A stretch of DNA of 64,000 nucleotides from Clostridiales bacterium oral taxon 876 str. F0540 (GTDB lineage Bacteria > Bacillota > Clostridia > Clostridiales > Clostridiaceae), in contig KE993464.1 of the NCBI GenBank assembly GCA_000466585.1, positions 118,555 to 182,554 of the forward strand, read 5' to 3'. The translations under genes were made by a program, and so were the position numbers. The notes under the pieces were generated by a model. That model had not been told where the DNA came from, ran no database searches, and saw nothing but the letters and a program-made list of their open reading frames with translations. Below, piece by piece: positions 8,936-18,502 of the stretch (position 1 is the stretch's first letter; each line of letters begins with the position of its first letter).

Positions 8936-9394
8936 ATGAAGGCAGAGTATGTAAATCCATTTTTGCAAGCGTTTGATAATGTTGCTCAGCAGGTAATAAA
9001 CATAAAACCTGAGAAGGGAAGGTTGTACGTTAAAGAAGGCAGTACTAAATCCGGAGATGTAGCAATTACTATAGGTGTTACTGGTGATTTATCAGGCAGT
9101 GTGGTATTAAATATGAGTGAAGATGCTGCAAAATTTATAGCGTCAAAAATGATGTTTGGAATGGAAGTTAAAGAGCTTGATGATATGGCTAAAAGTGCTA
9201 TATCAGAGCTTGGAAATATGGTTGCAGGTAATTCTGCAAGCTTTTTTATGAACATAGGGAAAAATATAAATATTACACCTCCAAGTCTGTATACAGGTAA
9301 AAATATGACTATTTATGCGTATAAGGGCAAAGCACTTTGTGTGCCAATGAATATCGGAAATGAAACTATAGAAATTGATATTTCAGTTTCTTAA
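8936..9394 (+). CDS. cheX: Chemotaxis phosphatase CheX
   Basis: A 152-residue protein of the CheC/CheX/FliY family that dephosphorylates CheY-P. I chose ATG at 8936, preceded by AAGGGGCGG, over an in-frame TTG at 8882. The active-site pattern SAISELGN with a later Pro (ExxN...P) is intact, which supports phosphatase activity. It carries only one such motif, as in CheX. No other chemotaxis gene lies in the window, so its CheY partner is elsewhere. It ends at a shared terminator. Confidence 0.88.
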   Translation: MKAEYVNPFLQAFDNVAQQVINIKPEKGRLYVKEGSTKSGDVAITIGVTGDLSGSVVLNMSEDAAKFIASKMMFGMEVKELDDMAKSAISELGNMVAGNSASFFMNIGKNINITPPSLYTGKNMTIYAYKGKALCVPMNIGNETIEIDISVS

Positions 9395-9414
9395 TATGAT
9401 TATTAATATATAAT

Positions 9415-9445
9415 AAAAATAGGAGCAAAATTTGCTCCTATTTTT
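9415..9445. terminator. Bidirectional terminator between cheX and the M16C peptidase
   Basis: Nearly perfect hairpin AAAAATAGGAGCAAA/TTTGCTCCTATTTTT with A and T tails. It overlaps the stop codon of the minus-strand gene. Confidence 0.9.
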
Positions 9446-12371
9446 ATTCGAATACATTTAAAATAGATCCAAATAGATCTTTATTAGTTTTTATCTTATC
9501 TTCACTTCCAAGAACACAGAAATAATTTTGTTTCATGCAGTCAGTTATTAAAGTTCCGAGAGAACGGATATTTTCTATTGCAGTACCTAGAATTTCATCT
9601 CTTTCTTTTTGAACATGAGCTTGAGTAATATTTCTTATATAATACTCATCTGATACAATACCTTTCATTGAAGGTGTAAGTGGTGAATCAAGTTCACTTA
9701 TAGTACCTATAATATATTTTGTCATTTCGCGTTCATCAGCATCAAAATTCTGAGCAAATTCTCCTGCTTTATCATAAGCTGCCAAGGTTTCTTTAAGGTT
9801 TGGATCGCGATAAGAGCTGAATACTGTGTTGCCTCCCCACTGGAAGTTTGCAAAGGCACCATAAGCTCCGCCCTGTACTCTAACCTTATTCCATAAATAA
9901 TCAAAACCAATTATAGTTTTTAATACTTGAAGACTTCCGGTATATGAGTAGCCTAATTCTTTGAAGTTATAGGCTTTAGCTACATACTGTACCTTTGAAG
10001 AAGTCATAAGACCTTCATTAAGGGCAGCAGGTTTAAAATCATAGGATAATTTTTCAGGATTTTCAGTGCTTAAGCTGTTATATAAGCTTACAAAGCTCTT
10101 TTCAAAGCTTTCATAATCTGCTTCCTCACCGGTAAAACTTAATAGAAGATTATTTCTATTAAATATGAGCTTTGAAAGCTGCTTAAAGCTTTCTACTATT
10201 TCAGCATATCTAGCTTCAAAATTATTATCTAAATCTGAAATAAACTTGTAGAAGGATAGTCCTATAAGAGTTTCCTCATATTTAGCAATAGGAGAAAAAT
10301 AAGAAGCAGCTCTTTTTGCAGCTACAGTATGCCCCCTTTGAAGCATTCTCATTTCCATTCTTGATTTCATTTCCTGAACTATTTCTTTAATGCGCTTTTT
10401 ATCTTCAAATTTAGAATGAAGCATTATTTCTTCGATTATTTCAAGCAGCTTAGGAAGTTTTTCTACTAAGGCTTTAGCTCTTATTGTAAACTTTGGATAG
10501 AAAACATCACTCTTTCCGCATTCGGCAAAAGCTTCTCCGCCAAAACGAATTCCGCCTGTATTAATATTTATAATATTTGAAAGCTCTTCGTAGCCGTATT
10601 TATCTGTTCCAATCTTTCCAAGAACTGAGGACAGAAGGCTTATATAAGGAAGCTTATCTTGTGGAACGGTGCTTGAATCAAAATACATATTTATGTAAGC
10701 TATTCCGCTTGTAAAAATAGGATGTACTAAAGTCTTAATATCGTTTATCTGAGCTTCAAATAAAGGAAGAATCTCTGATTTTTTATCTATATCTTCTAAA
10801 GATAATAAAGGAATTGTTTTTAAAACCTCAGGAGAGTCAGGAGTTACTTGTCTTTCCTTGAGTCTATTTGTATTCTCAATTATTTTGTTAAGTTCACTGT
10901 CAGATAAGCTTGCTTTATAATCAGCAAGCTTATTTTTTAATTCCTCTGCTTTTCTTTCAGCTAAGCCTTTTTTAGGAGTAACAATAACCAGAGAACTATG
11001 AGTGTTGTTTAGAATATACTCCTCAATAAGACTTTCAAAGTAATTTGTAGTAAGAGCTTCTTTTACTTTATTTAAAGTATCTTCATATTCAAGGTGCATA
11101 AGAGGATCTTCACCATAAAGCCAGCTGTCCATGCACTTGATTCCATACATTAAGCCTCTTGGATATCCATCAAATTCAGATTCTCTTAATTGGAACTCCT
11201 TAATATTTATTGAAGATTCGATTAGTTTCTTGTCAATTCCATTCTTAACAAGTGCTTTAAGTGTGTCATAAACAACTTTTTTGAAATCTTCAACCTTTTC
11301 TTCATTTGAGTTTTTAACTACTATACTAAAGGTAGGCTGGAGTACGCTGTTGTCATAGGATCCAAATACGTCTTTTCCAAGATCAGCGTCAATTAAAGCT
11401 TTTTTAAGAGGCGCAGCCGGAGTTTCAAGCAGAAGATGCTCCAATATATCGAAAGCTAAATATAACTCTTTATCAATAGATTTTCCAATAACATAGTTAA
11501 GGCTTAGGAAGGTTTTATCTTCTTCTTTTTCATTATCTGATATTGGATAATCCAATGCTAATCTTTTTTCATTTTTAAAGGTCTTTTGCAATGGTATTTC
11601 AGAATCAACTTGTATTCTGTCAAAATTATTTAAATACTCTTCAGCTATAAACTTTAGCTGCTCAGTTATATTCATATCTCCATAAAGGAATATATAGCTG
11701 TTTGAAGGATGATAAAGCTTTTTATGAAAAGCAGTAAATTGCTCCTGAGTAAGGTCAGGTATAAAATCTGGGTCTCCACCGGATTCAACACCATAAGGTG
11801 TATCGGGAAACAGAGATTCTTGAACCTTTCTCATAAGAATAGATTCAGGAGAAGATAGCGCGCCCTTCATTTCATTATAAACTACACCCTTATAAGTAAG
11901 TTCATCCTCTTTGCTTTCAAGTTCGTAATGCCAGCCTTCCTGCATCATTATCTCGGGGTATTTATAAATGTTAGGGTAAAGCACAGCATCAAGATATACA
12001 TCCATAAGATTATGAAAATCCTTATCATTTCTGCTTGCTACAGGATACATAGTCTTGTCTGAAAAGGTCATAGCGTTTAAAAAGGTATTAAGAGAACCTT
12101 TAATCAGTTCAACAAAAGGCTCCTTTGAAGGAAATTTCCTAGATCCGCACAAAACAGAATGCTCAAGTATGTGGGCAACCCCTGTGCTATCATTTGGCGG
12201 AGTCCTAAAACTTATTGAAAATACCTTGTTGTCATCATCGTTTTGAAGGTATAAAAGCTTAGCACCGCTTTTTTCATGTTCAAATATGAATGCTATTGAA
12301 TTGATGTCTTTAATATTTTTTTGCTCTAATAGCTTAAAACCGCTATAAACTTTATTAAGTTGTAATTCCAT
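9444..12371 (-). CDS. M16C-type zinc metallopeptidase (presequence-protease-like)
   Basis: A 975-residue insulinase-superfamily peptidase. The inverted zinc motif HILEH is at residues 67-71 (Glu70 as catalytic base), followed by GSRKFPSKEP and LNAMTFSDKTMYP, all typical of the M16C/PreP/falcilysin branch. The family has four repeats of about 240 residues in one chain that enclose small unfolded peptides, and the length fits. No signal peptide is seen, so it should act in the cytoplasm in peptide clearance. ATG at 12371 follows AAAGGAG. It is transcribed away from the SNF2 gene, with a palindromic element between them. Confidence 0.93.
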   Translation of the reverse strand: MELQLNKVYSGFKLLEQKNIKDINSIAFIFEHEKSGAKLLYLQNDDDNKVFSISFRTPPNDSTGVAHILEHSVLCGSRKFPSKEPFVELIKGSLNTFLNAMTFSDKTMYPVASRNDKDFHNLMDVYLDAVLYPNIYKYPEIMMQEGWHYELESKEDELTYKGVVYNEMKGALSSPESILMRKVQESLFPDTPYGVESGGDPDFIPDLTQEQFTAFHKKLYHPSNSYIFLYGDMNITEQLKFIAEEYLNNFDRIQVDSEIPLQKTFKNEKRLALDYPISDNEKEEDKTFLSLNYVIGKSIDKELYLAFDILEHLLLETPAAPLKKALIDADLGKDVFGSYDNSVLQPTFSIVVKNSNEEKVEDFKKVVYDTLKALVKNGIDKKLIESSINIKEFQLRESEFDGYPRGLMYGIKCMDSWLYGEDPLMHLEYEDTLNKVKEALTTNYFESLIEEYILNNTHSSLVIVTPKKGLAERKAEELKNKLADYKASLSDSELNKIIENTNRLKERQVTPDSPEVLKTIPLLSLEDIDKKSEILPLFEAQINDIKTLVHPIFTSGIAYINMYFDSSTVPQDKLPYISLLSSVLGKIGTDKYGYEELSNIININTGGIRFGGEAFAECGKSDVFYPKFTIRAKALVEKLPKLLEIIEEIMLHSKFEDKKRIKEIVQEMKSRMEMRMLQRGHTVAAKRAASYFSPIAKYEETLIGLSFYKFISDLDNNFEARYAEIVESFKQLSKLIFNRNNLLLSFTGEEADYESFEKSFVSLYNSLSTENPEKLSYDFKPAALNEGLMTSSKVQYVAKAYNFKELGYSYTGSLQVLKTIIGFDYLWNKVRVQGGAYGAFANFQWGGNTVFSSYRDPNLKETLAAYDKAGEFAQNFDADEREMTKYIIGTISELDSPLTPSMKGIVSDEYYIRNITQAHVQKERDEILGTAIENIRSLGTLITDCMKQNYFCVLGSEDKIKTNKDLFGSILNVFE

Positions 12372-12393
12372 CTATATAACTACTCCTTTCTAT

Positions 12394-12493
12394 ATACAAT
12401 GTATTAAAGTTCTTACATTAATGATGTCACAAAATATCCAGTTTTCAAGGATTTTTGAGACATCATTAATGTATTAGAACTTTTTCATTGTAT
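12394..12493. repeat. Palindromic ~100-bp element, copy B
   Basis: A long inverted repeat. ATACAATG pairs with CATTGTAT at the ends, AAGTTCT with AGAACTT, and ACATTAATGATGTC with GACATCATTAATGT, around a centre containing TTTTCAAGGATTTTTG. It aligns with copy A at 2767-2871 over about 65 bases, with compensating changes in the stem. It sits 23 bases before the peptidase start and about 150 before the SNF2 start, so it is in or near both leaders. Confidence 0.78.
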
Positions 12494-12639
12494 TTGATAC
12501 CATATAAATTTATATTGTCCAAATTATGGGGTAATTATTATATATTCTCTTAATGTAGAAAAATTCCTTTTAAAATAACTAAAATATGTTTAGAATAGAT
12601 AGGTAGGTTATAAGTGTTTTATATTTCAGAGGTGAAATA

Positions 12640-15600
12640 ATGTTTGATATAGATGAGCAAAAGTTGAAAAATACTGTTGGTAATGTAATTTATGCAAGAG
12701 GACTTGATTTGTATTTAAGAAACAAAATCAGACGCATGGACTTAAGTGTGGAAGATATGGGTAGCGAGGATTTTTTAAACATTGATGCTTTAATTGAATC
12801 GTCCTATGGAACTCAGAATTATGATACCAGTGTAAAAGTTGGACAAATAACAGGCAGGATAAGCTTTGATTGCAATTGTGAGTATTCGACAAGCAGTGAA
12901 AAACTATGTAAACATGTAGTTGCAGTTCTTTTAAAGTTTAATAGAGAAAGAGATACCCTTATAAGAAAACAGAGAGGCTTAAGTTCAAGGAAAACAAATG
13001 ATTTTATTAATTATCTGAAAAATAGTATGATACCTTCAGAGGAAAAGCATTTAAGAGAATTATCCTTAGAAGTAAAGTATAACGTAGAATTTGATGATGA
13101 GAGGAAAACAACCATTGAACTTAAGGTTGGTGAAAATAAAACTTATGTAGTTAAAAATATGAGGGATTTTTTAGCTGCTGTAAATAATAAAGATACTATT
13201 ATTGAGTTTGGTAAGAGCTTTACTTATGACCCGGCGTTATATGATTTTAAGGAAGAAGATAAACCTCTAATAGATTTGCTTTTGGAAGTATATCAAACGG
13301 ATAAAATGGTAGCAGCTAACAGCAGCTTTCACGGATATTGGAACAGGCCGGCAAGCCTTCTATCAGGGAAAAAAGCGGTGTTAACTGATAGGCAGGTTAA
13401 AAGGTTTTTTAATATTATGAAACAAAAAAGTTTCGATGCTTCTATAGATAATTTAAGTTTAAGTAATATAAAAATACTTGAAGAAAATATGCCCTTGGAA
13501 TTTGACATAAAGCTTACAAATACAGCGTTAGTTATAAAGCAGAATGAAGATTTACCTATACCGCTTACAGACGATGGAGAACATTTTTTTTATAAAAATA
13601 ATATTTATCACCCTTTAAAGGAACAAGCAAGAGTTTATTATCCTTTTTATATAGAGATATCAAATTCAAAAACTAAGAGCATGAGTTTTAATAGGGCTGA
13701 TGTTGAAAAGATTGCTTCCTATATAATCCCCAATATAAAAAATATAAGTCAAAAGGTAAATATAGATAAATCGTTGGAAAATAAGCTTTATGAAGAGGAG
13801 TTAAAGATAGCTGTTTGTTTAGACAAAGAAGAAGATGGAGTTTCTGCTGATGTGATATTTAAATATGGAAATATTGAAATCAATCCTCTTAATGAGAAAG
13901 ATAAATATGAAGAAAAAAAGGTTTTAATAAGAAATATAGCTAGAGAACTTAAGCTTGTTTCTTATTTAATAAGCATAGGCTTTAGGGAAGATAAATTAAA
14001 CTACAAGCTTAAGGACGAAGAAAATTTAGTTGAGTTTTTAACTGATGGTATAGGTTTTCTTCAGGAGCAGGCAGAGGTTTATTACTCAGAGAAATTTAAA
14101 AATATGAAGGTGTATACTTCATCTAATATAAAATCAAGCATAAGACTCAACGATGAAGATCTTTTAGAATTTTCCTTTGATATAGAGGGAGTAGCTAAGG
14201 ATGAACTTAAGGATATATTAGGAGCGCTAAAACAGAAGAAGAGATATTACAAGCTAAAAAAAGGTGGCTTTGTTTCATTGCAGAATAAAGAACTTCAGGA
14301 TATGGGAAGCATGATAGAATATCTTGATATCAAAGATTCAGAGTTAAGCAAAGACAAAATAATCTTATCAAAATATAATGCCCTTTATATAGATCAAAAC
14401 CTTAAAGGTAATAACATGTTCTTTGTAGAGAAAAATAGAAGGTTTAGGGAACTTGTAAACAATATAAGGGAAGTTTCTGAGATGGATTTTAAACTTCCCG
14501 AGCATTTGGAACATACTATGAGGGGATACCAAAAGTTTGGCTTTAAGTGGTTTAGCACCCTTTCAGGCTGCGGCTTTGGGGGAATACTGGCAGATGAAAT
14601 GGGACTTGGGAAAACGCTTCAGACAATAGCTTTTATTGAATCGGAAGTATATGAAAATACAGATAAAATGCCAAGTCTTGTAGTAGCACCAACTTCATTG
14701 GTCTATAACTGGAAAAGTGAAATAGAAAAGTTTGCTCCAAGCTTAAAAGCTTTAGTTATATCCGGACCAAAGGATGAAAGAGAAGAAAAAAGAAAAGAAG
14801 TTGAAGAAGCCGACATTGTGATAACTTCTTATCCTCTTATAAGAAGGGATATAGAAGATTATAAAGAAATAAAATTCAGGTACTGTATACTAGATGAGGC
14901 ACAGCAGATAAAAAATCCTTCTTCAATAAATGCACAGTCAGTTAAAGACCTAAAAGCTGAAGGGTATTTTGCTCTTACTGGTACTCCTATAGAGAATTCG
15001 TTGACGGAATTATGGTCTATATTTGATTTCATAATGCCGGGATACATGCTTTCTCACAATAAATTCTTAAGAAAGTACGAAACTCCAATAGTTAAAAATA
15101 AAGATGAAAAAGCGCTGGAGGAGCTTAATAAACATGTAAAGCCATTCATATTGAGAAGACTTAAAAAAGATGTTGTTAAAGAGCTGCCTCCTAAGATAGA
15201 ACACAAGCTTATAATAGAGATGACAGAGGAACAGAAGAAGCTTTACGCAGCTTTTATAGAACAGGCCAAAGAAGAGGTTAATAACGAAATAAGAGAAAAG
15301 GGATTTAATAGAAGTAAAATAAAAATACTTTCAACATTAACAAGACTCAGACAAATTTGCTGCGACCCTTCAACCTTTGCTCAAAACTTTGAAGGAGAAA
15401 GCGGAAAGATGCTGGCTCTTGATGATTTGCTTGTAGATAGTATAAATGAAGGGCATAGAATTCTGTTATTCTCTCAATTTACTTCTGTTTTGAAAAATAT
15501 AGCTAAAAGATTAAACTTTAACAACATCGAATATATGTATTTAGACGGTCAAACAAAGACAGAAGACAGAGGTAAGATGGTAGAGGAGTTTAATAACGGG

Positions 15601-15921
15601 AAAAGCAGTATATTTCTGATTTCTCTTAAGGCAGGGGGAACAGGGCTTAATTTAACAGGGGCGGATGTAGTGATTCACTTTGATCCCTGGTGGAATCCTG
15701 CCGTTGAAGAACAAGCTACAGATAGGGCACATAGAATAGGGCAGCAAAAAACTGTGGAGGTAATAAAAATAGTTGCCCAAGGTACCATAGAAGAAAAGAT
15801 TTATAATCTTCAAGAAAAAAAGAGAGAGATTATAAAGTCTGTTATGGGAGAAGAAAGCAGCGAGGAAAGCCTGGTTTCACAAATGACTCAAGAAGAAATT
15901 GAAGAACTGTTTAAGTTTTAG
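12640..15921 (+). CDS. SWIM zinc finger SNF2-family helicase
   Basis: A 1093-residue Swi2/Snf2 ATPase. An N-terminal SWIM zinc finger has C78, C80, C90 and H92. A long middle region matches the bacterial SNF2-associated domain. The ATPase core has Walker A DEMGLGKT near 652-659 and Walker B DEAQ at 752-755 (DEAQ rather than DEAH). Motif VI is RAHRIGQ. Such proteins are DNA translocases thought to move RNA polymerase or other proteins off DNA. ATG at 12640 follows AGAGGTG. It is a single gene; metG downstream has its own promoter. Confidence 0.92.
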   Translation: MFDIDEQKLKNTVGNVIYARGLDLYLRNKIRRMDLSVEDMGSEDFLNIDALIESSYGTQNYDTSVKVGQITGRISFDCNCEYSTSSEKLCKHVVAVLLKFNRERDTLIRKQRGLSSRKTNDFINYLKNSMIPSEEKHLRELSLEVKYNVEFDDERKTTIELKVGENKTYVVKNMRDFLAAVNNKDTIIEFGKSFTYDPALYDFKEEDKPLIDLLLEVYQTDKMVAANSSFHGYWNRPASLLSGKKAVLTDRQVKRFFNIMKQKSFDASIDNLSLSNIKILEENMPLEFDIKLTNTALVIKQNEDLPIPLTDDGEHFFYKNNIYHPLKEQARVYYPFYIEISNSKTKSMSFNRADVEKIASYIIPNIKNISQKVNIDKSLENKLYEEELKIAVCLDKEEDGVSADVIFKYGNIEINPLNEKDKYEEKKVLIRNIARELKLVSYLISIGFREDKLNYKLKDEENLVEFLTDGIGFLQEQAEVYYSEKFKNMKVYTSSNIKSSIRLNDEDLLEFSFDIEGVAKDELKDILGALKQKKRYYKLKKGGFVSLQNKELQDMGSMIEYLDIKDSELSKDKIILSKYNALYIDQNLKGNNMFFVEKNRRFRELVNNIREVSEMDFKLPEHLEHTMRGYQKFGFKWFSTLSGCGFGGILADEMGLGKTLQTIAFIESEVYENTDKMPSLVVAPTSLVYNWKSEIEKFAPSLKALVISGPKDEREEKRKEVEEADIVITSYPLIRRDIEDYKEIKFRYCILDEAQQIKNPSSINAQSVKDLKAEGYFALTGTPIENSLTELWSIFDFIMPGYMLSHNKFLRKYETPIVKNKDEKALEELNKHVKPFILRRLKKDVVKELPPKIEHKLIIEMTEEQKKLYAAFIEQAKEEVNNEIREKGFNRSKIKILSTLTRLRQICCDPSTFAQNFEGESGKMLALDDLLVDSINEGHRILLFSQFTSVLKNIAKRLNFNNIEYMYLDGQTKTEDRGKMVEEFNNGKSSIFLISLKAGGTGLNLTGADVVIHFDPWWNPAVEEQATDRAHRIGQQKTVEVIKIVAQGTIEEKIYNLQEKKREIIKSVMGEESSEESLVSQMTQEEIEELFKF

Positions 15922-15950
15922 TATTAAGTTTATAAAAACAGGAAAAAATA

Positions 15951-15979
15951 TTGACATAAAGATAGTTGTGGAATATTAT
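15951..15979 (+). promoter_or_regulatory. SigA promoter for the metG T-box transcript
   Basis: Consensus TTGACA (15951-15956), 17 bases, then TATTAT (15974-15979), just upstream of the T-box leader. Confidence 0.82.
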
Positions 15980-15984
15980 TATTA

Positions 15985-16282
15985 ATAACAGAGTCAATAA
16001 ATGCAGTGATGGGAAGAGTAGCAAAGGAAAGTGCTTTAAAGAGAGCCGGGGCAGGTGAAAGCCGGCAGCATGGAAGCTTGTGAACATGGCCCCAGAGCAG
16101 TCTGTCTGAAGAAAAGTAGGGCAGGACGGCAGCAACCGTTACATTGCAGGGTGATAAAAGCCGAGCGTTTGCTTCTTAGGTGGAGTCACTTAGTAAGGTA
16201 TTTATGGTGACATAAATATGAATTAGAGTGGTATCGCGTATATTGCGCCTCTATGCAGAACTTTCTGCATAGAGGCTTTTTT
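15985..16282 (+). ncRNA. Methionine T-box leader of metG
   Basis: Stem I features are visible: an AG-bulge region GGGAAGAGTAG, the distal loop GGTGAAAGCC, and a specifier region GTGAACATGGCC. The codon there is ATG (16086-16088), so it reads tRNA-Met. The T-box sequence AGAGTGGTATCGCG (from 16225) offers TGGT for the tRNA acceptor end. A terminator with a 14-bp stem, GCCTCTATGCAGAA/TTCTGCATAGAGGC (16247-16276), and a T run follow. Uncharged tRNA-Met should favour the antiterminator and switch metG on. Confidence 0.93.
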
Positions 16283-16341
16283 ATTTGCTCTGCATATTGC
16301 CTGAAAGAACTGGAAATCATTTTATTTAGGAGGGTGAAACC

Positions 16342-18276
16342 ATGACAAAGAAACCATATTACATTACAACACCAATTTATTATCCATCGGCTAATTTACA
16401 CATTGGAAACACTTATACTACAGTTGCAGCGGATGCTTTAGCCAGATTTAAAAGATTAACCGGCTATGATGTGTTTTTCTTAACCGGAACAGACGAACAT
16501 GGCGAAAAAATTCAAAGAATTGCAGAAGGAAAAGGAGTTACTCCAAAGGAATATGTAGATGAAATAGTAGCGGGAATTAAAGACCTTTGGAAGCTAATGA
16601 ACATCAGCTATGATAAATTCATAAGGACAACTGACAGCTATCATGAAAAAGCTGTACAAAAAATATTCAACAAGCTTTATGAACAGGGAGATATCTACAA
16701 AAGTTCTTATGAAGGACACTACTGCATACCTTGTGAATCCTTTTGGACAGAAACTCAGCTTGTTAATGGAAACTGCCCGGACTGCGGCAGACCTGTAGAA
16801 AAGAAAACAGAAGAGGCGTACTTTTTCAAAATGTCAAAATACGCGGACAGACTAATTGAGTATATAGAAACTCATCCGGAGTTTATTCAGCCTGAATCAA
16901 GGAAAAACGAAATGTTAAATAACTTTTTAAGACCAGGACTCCAGGATTTATGTGTTTCAAGAACCTCATTTAATTGGGGTATACCGGTAGAATTTGACCC
17001 AGGTCATGTAGTATATGTTTGGATAGATGCTTTATCTAACTATATAACTGCTTTAGGCTATAACAATGATGTAGATACTGAGCTTTACGGAAAATTCTGG
17101 CCTGCTGATGTACATTTAATAGGAAAAGATATTTTAAGGTTCCATACAATATACTGGCCGATTATGTTAATGGCTCTTGATATACCTCTTCCAAAGCAGG
17201 TATTTGGACACGGCTGGCTTTTAGTTGACGGCGGAAAGATGTCTAAATCAAAGGGCAATGTAGTTGATCCTGTAGTATTAGCTGAGCACTTTGGCGTGGA
17301 TGCTATCAGATATTATCTATTAAGAGAAATACCTTTTGGTTCAGACGGATTGTTTAACAATGAAATATTTATAAAGAAGATTAATTCAGACCTAGCTAAT
17401 GACTTGGGAAATCTTCTATCAAGAACAGTAGCAATGATTGAAAAGTATTTTGGCGGGATAATTCCAGCGCCAACTGCTAGAGAAGCTATAGATAATGAGC
17501 TTATCGGACTTGCACTTGAAACACCTAAAAAAGTAGAAGCTCATATAGACAATTTAAGAATCCCGGAAGCTTTAGCTGAGATTTGGACATTAATAAGAAG
17601 GGCAAACAAATATATTGATGAAACAACACCTTGGATATTAGCTAAAGAAGAAAGCAAGAAGGAAAGATTGGGAACAGTTCTTTATAATTTAGCAGAAACT
17701 TTAAGATTTGCTTCTGTTTTAATATCCTCCTTCTTACCTAATACTTCCGAAAAAATTAATGAACAGTTAAGCATCAATTTAACTGCTTGGGATACTTTAT
17801 CAGCTTTCGACGGAACCGAAGCTTCTGCAAAGGTTAAAAAAGGAGAGGCTATATTCCCAAGAATTGATGTTGAAGCTAAACTAAAAGAGCTAGAGGCTTT
17901 AAAAGAAGTTAAGGAAGAGCCAAAGCAGACAACGCAGCCCTTAAAAGAAGAAATAACTATCGATGATTTTGAAAAGATAGACTTAAGAGTTGTTAAAGTA
18001 TTAGCTTGCGAACCTATTAAAGGAGCTAAAAAGCTTTTAAAGCTTAAAGTTGATTTAGCAGGGGAAGAAAGACAGGTAGTATCAGGAATAGCACAATGGT
18101 ATAAACCAGAGGATATAGTAGACAAATATGTTGTTTTAGTTGCTAACCTAAAACCTGTAACCTTAAGAGGAGAACTTTCACAAGGAATGATTCTTGCAGC
18201 GTCAACTGATGATGACAGCAAGCTTTTCACAGTAAGTATACCGGGTGAACTTCCGACAGGAAGCCAGGTAAGATAA
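16342..18276 (+). CDS. metG: Methionyl-tRNA synthetase
   Basis: A 644-residue class I synthetase that loads methionine on tRNA-Met. It has HIGN near residue 21, a zinc-binding insert with two Cys pairs (CIPC and CPDC), the KMSKSKGN loop, and a C-terminal OB-fold tRNA-binding domain of the EMAP/Trbp111 type from about residue 545 (DFEKIDLRVVKV), which allows dimer formation. ATG at 16342 follows AGGAGGGTG. It is controlled by the methionine T-box directly upstream. Length and domain order are standard for Bacillus/Clostridium. Confidence 0.97.
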   Translation: MTKKPYYITTPIYYPSANLHIGNTYTTVAADALARFKRLTGYDVFFLTGTDEHGEKIQRIAEGKGVTPKEYVDEIVAGIKDLWKLMNISYDKFIRTTDSYHEKAVQKIFNKLYEQGDIYKSSYEGHYCIPCESFWTETQLVNGNCPDCGRPVEKKTEEAYFFKMSKYADRLIEYIETHPEFIQPESRKNEMLNNFLRPGLQDLCVSRTSFNWGIPVEFDPGHVVYVWIDALSNYITALGYNNDVDTELYGKFWPADVHLIGKDILRFHTIYWPIMLMALDIPLPKQVFGHGWLLVDGGKMSKSKGNVVDPVVLAEHFGVDAIRYYLLREIPFGSDGLFNNEIFIKKINSDLANDLGNLLSRTVAMIEKYFGGIIPAPTAREAIDNELIGLALETPKKVEAHIDNLRIPEALAEIWTLIRRANKYIDETTPWILAKEESKKERLGTVLYNLAETLRFASVLISSFLPNTSEKINEQLSINLTAWDTLSAFDGTEASAKVKKGEAIFPRIDVEAKLKELEALKEVKEEPKQTTQPLKEEITIDDFEKIDLRVVKVLACEPIKGAKKLLKLKVDLAGEERQVVSGIAQWYKPEDIVDKYVVLVANLKPVTLRGELSQGMILAASTDDDSKLFTVSIPGELPTGSQVR

Positions 18277-18287
18277 AGTTTTTTATT

Positions 18288-18395
18288 AAACGCGGAATAA
18301 TTTAGAAAAAATATAGCATGCATAAGTAGAAGTATATTCTGTAATAGTATTACTTTTGTGTGTTCTATTGACTTCTAGATTTCCGCGTTTGTTTT
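18288..18395 (+). terminator. Terminator-like inverted repeat with a long loop after metG
   Basis: AAACGCGGAA (18288-18297) pairs with TTCCGCGTTT (18381-18390), followed by GTTTTTATTT. The loop is about 80 bases, far longer than in a normal intrinsic terminator, and holds a weaker internal pairing (AGTAGAAGTA with TATTACTT). It may be a terminator split by an insertion. Confidence 0.5.
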
Positions 18396-18413
18396 TATTT
18401 ATTGACAACAATA

Positions 18414-18441
18414 TTGATTTAACTACAAATTTTGTTATAAT
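18414..18441 (+). promoter_or_regulatory. Probable SigA promoter for the small membrane protein
   Basis: TTGATT (18414-18419), 16 bases, then TATAAT (18436-18441). A TTGACA at 18402 with a poorer -10 is an alternative. Confidence 0.45.
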
Positions 18442-18502
18442 AATAGGTAAATATGGTAGTGTTTTATGTTATTATAAAGTATAAGATTATGTGAGGTGCT
18501 CA

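Noticed and set aside
17682..18323. 213-codon open frame on the minus strand under the end of metG
   Set aside because: It is antisense to the well-conserved tRNA-binding domain of MetRS and shows Ser/Leu-rich shadow composition.
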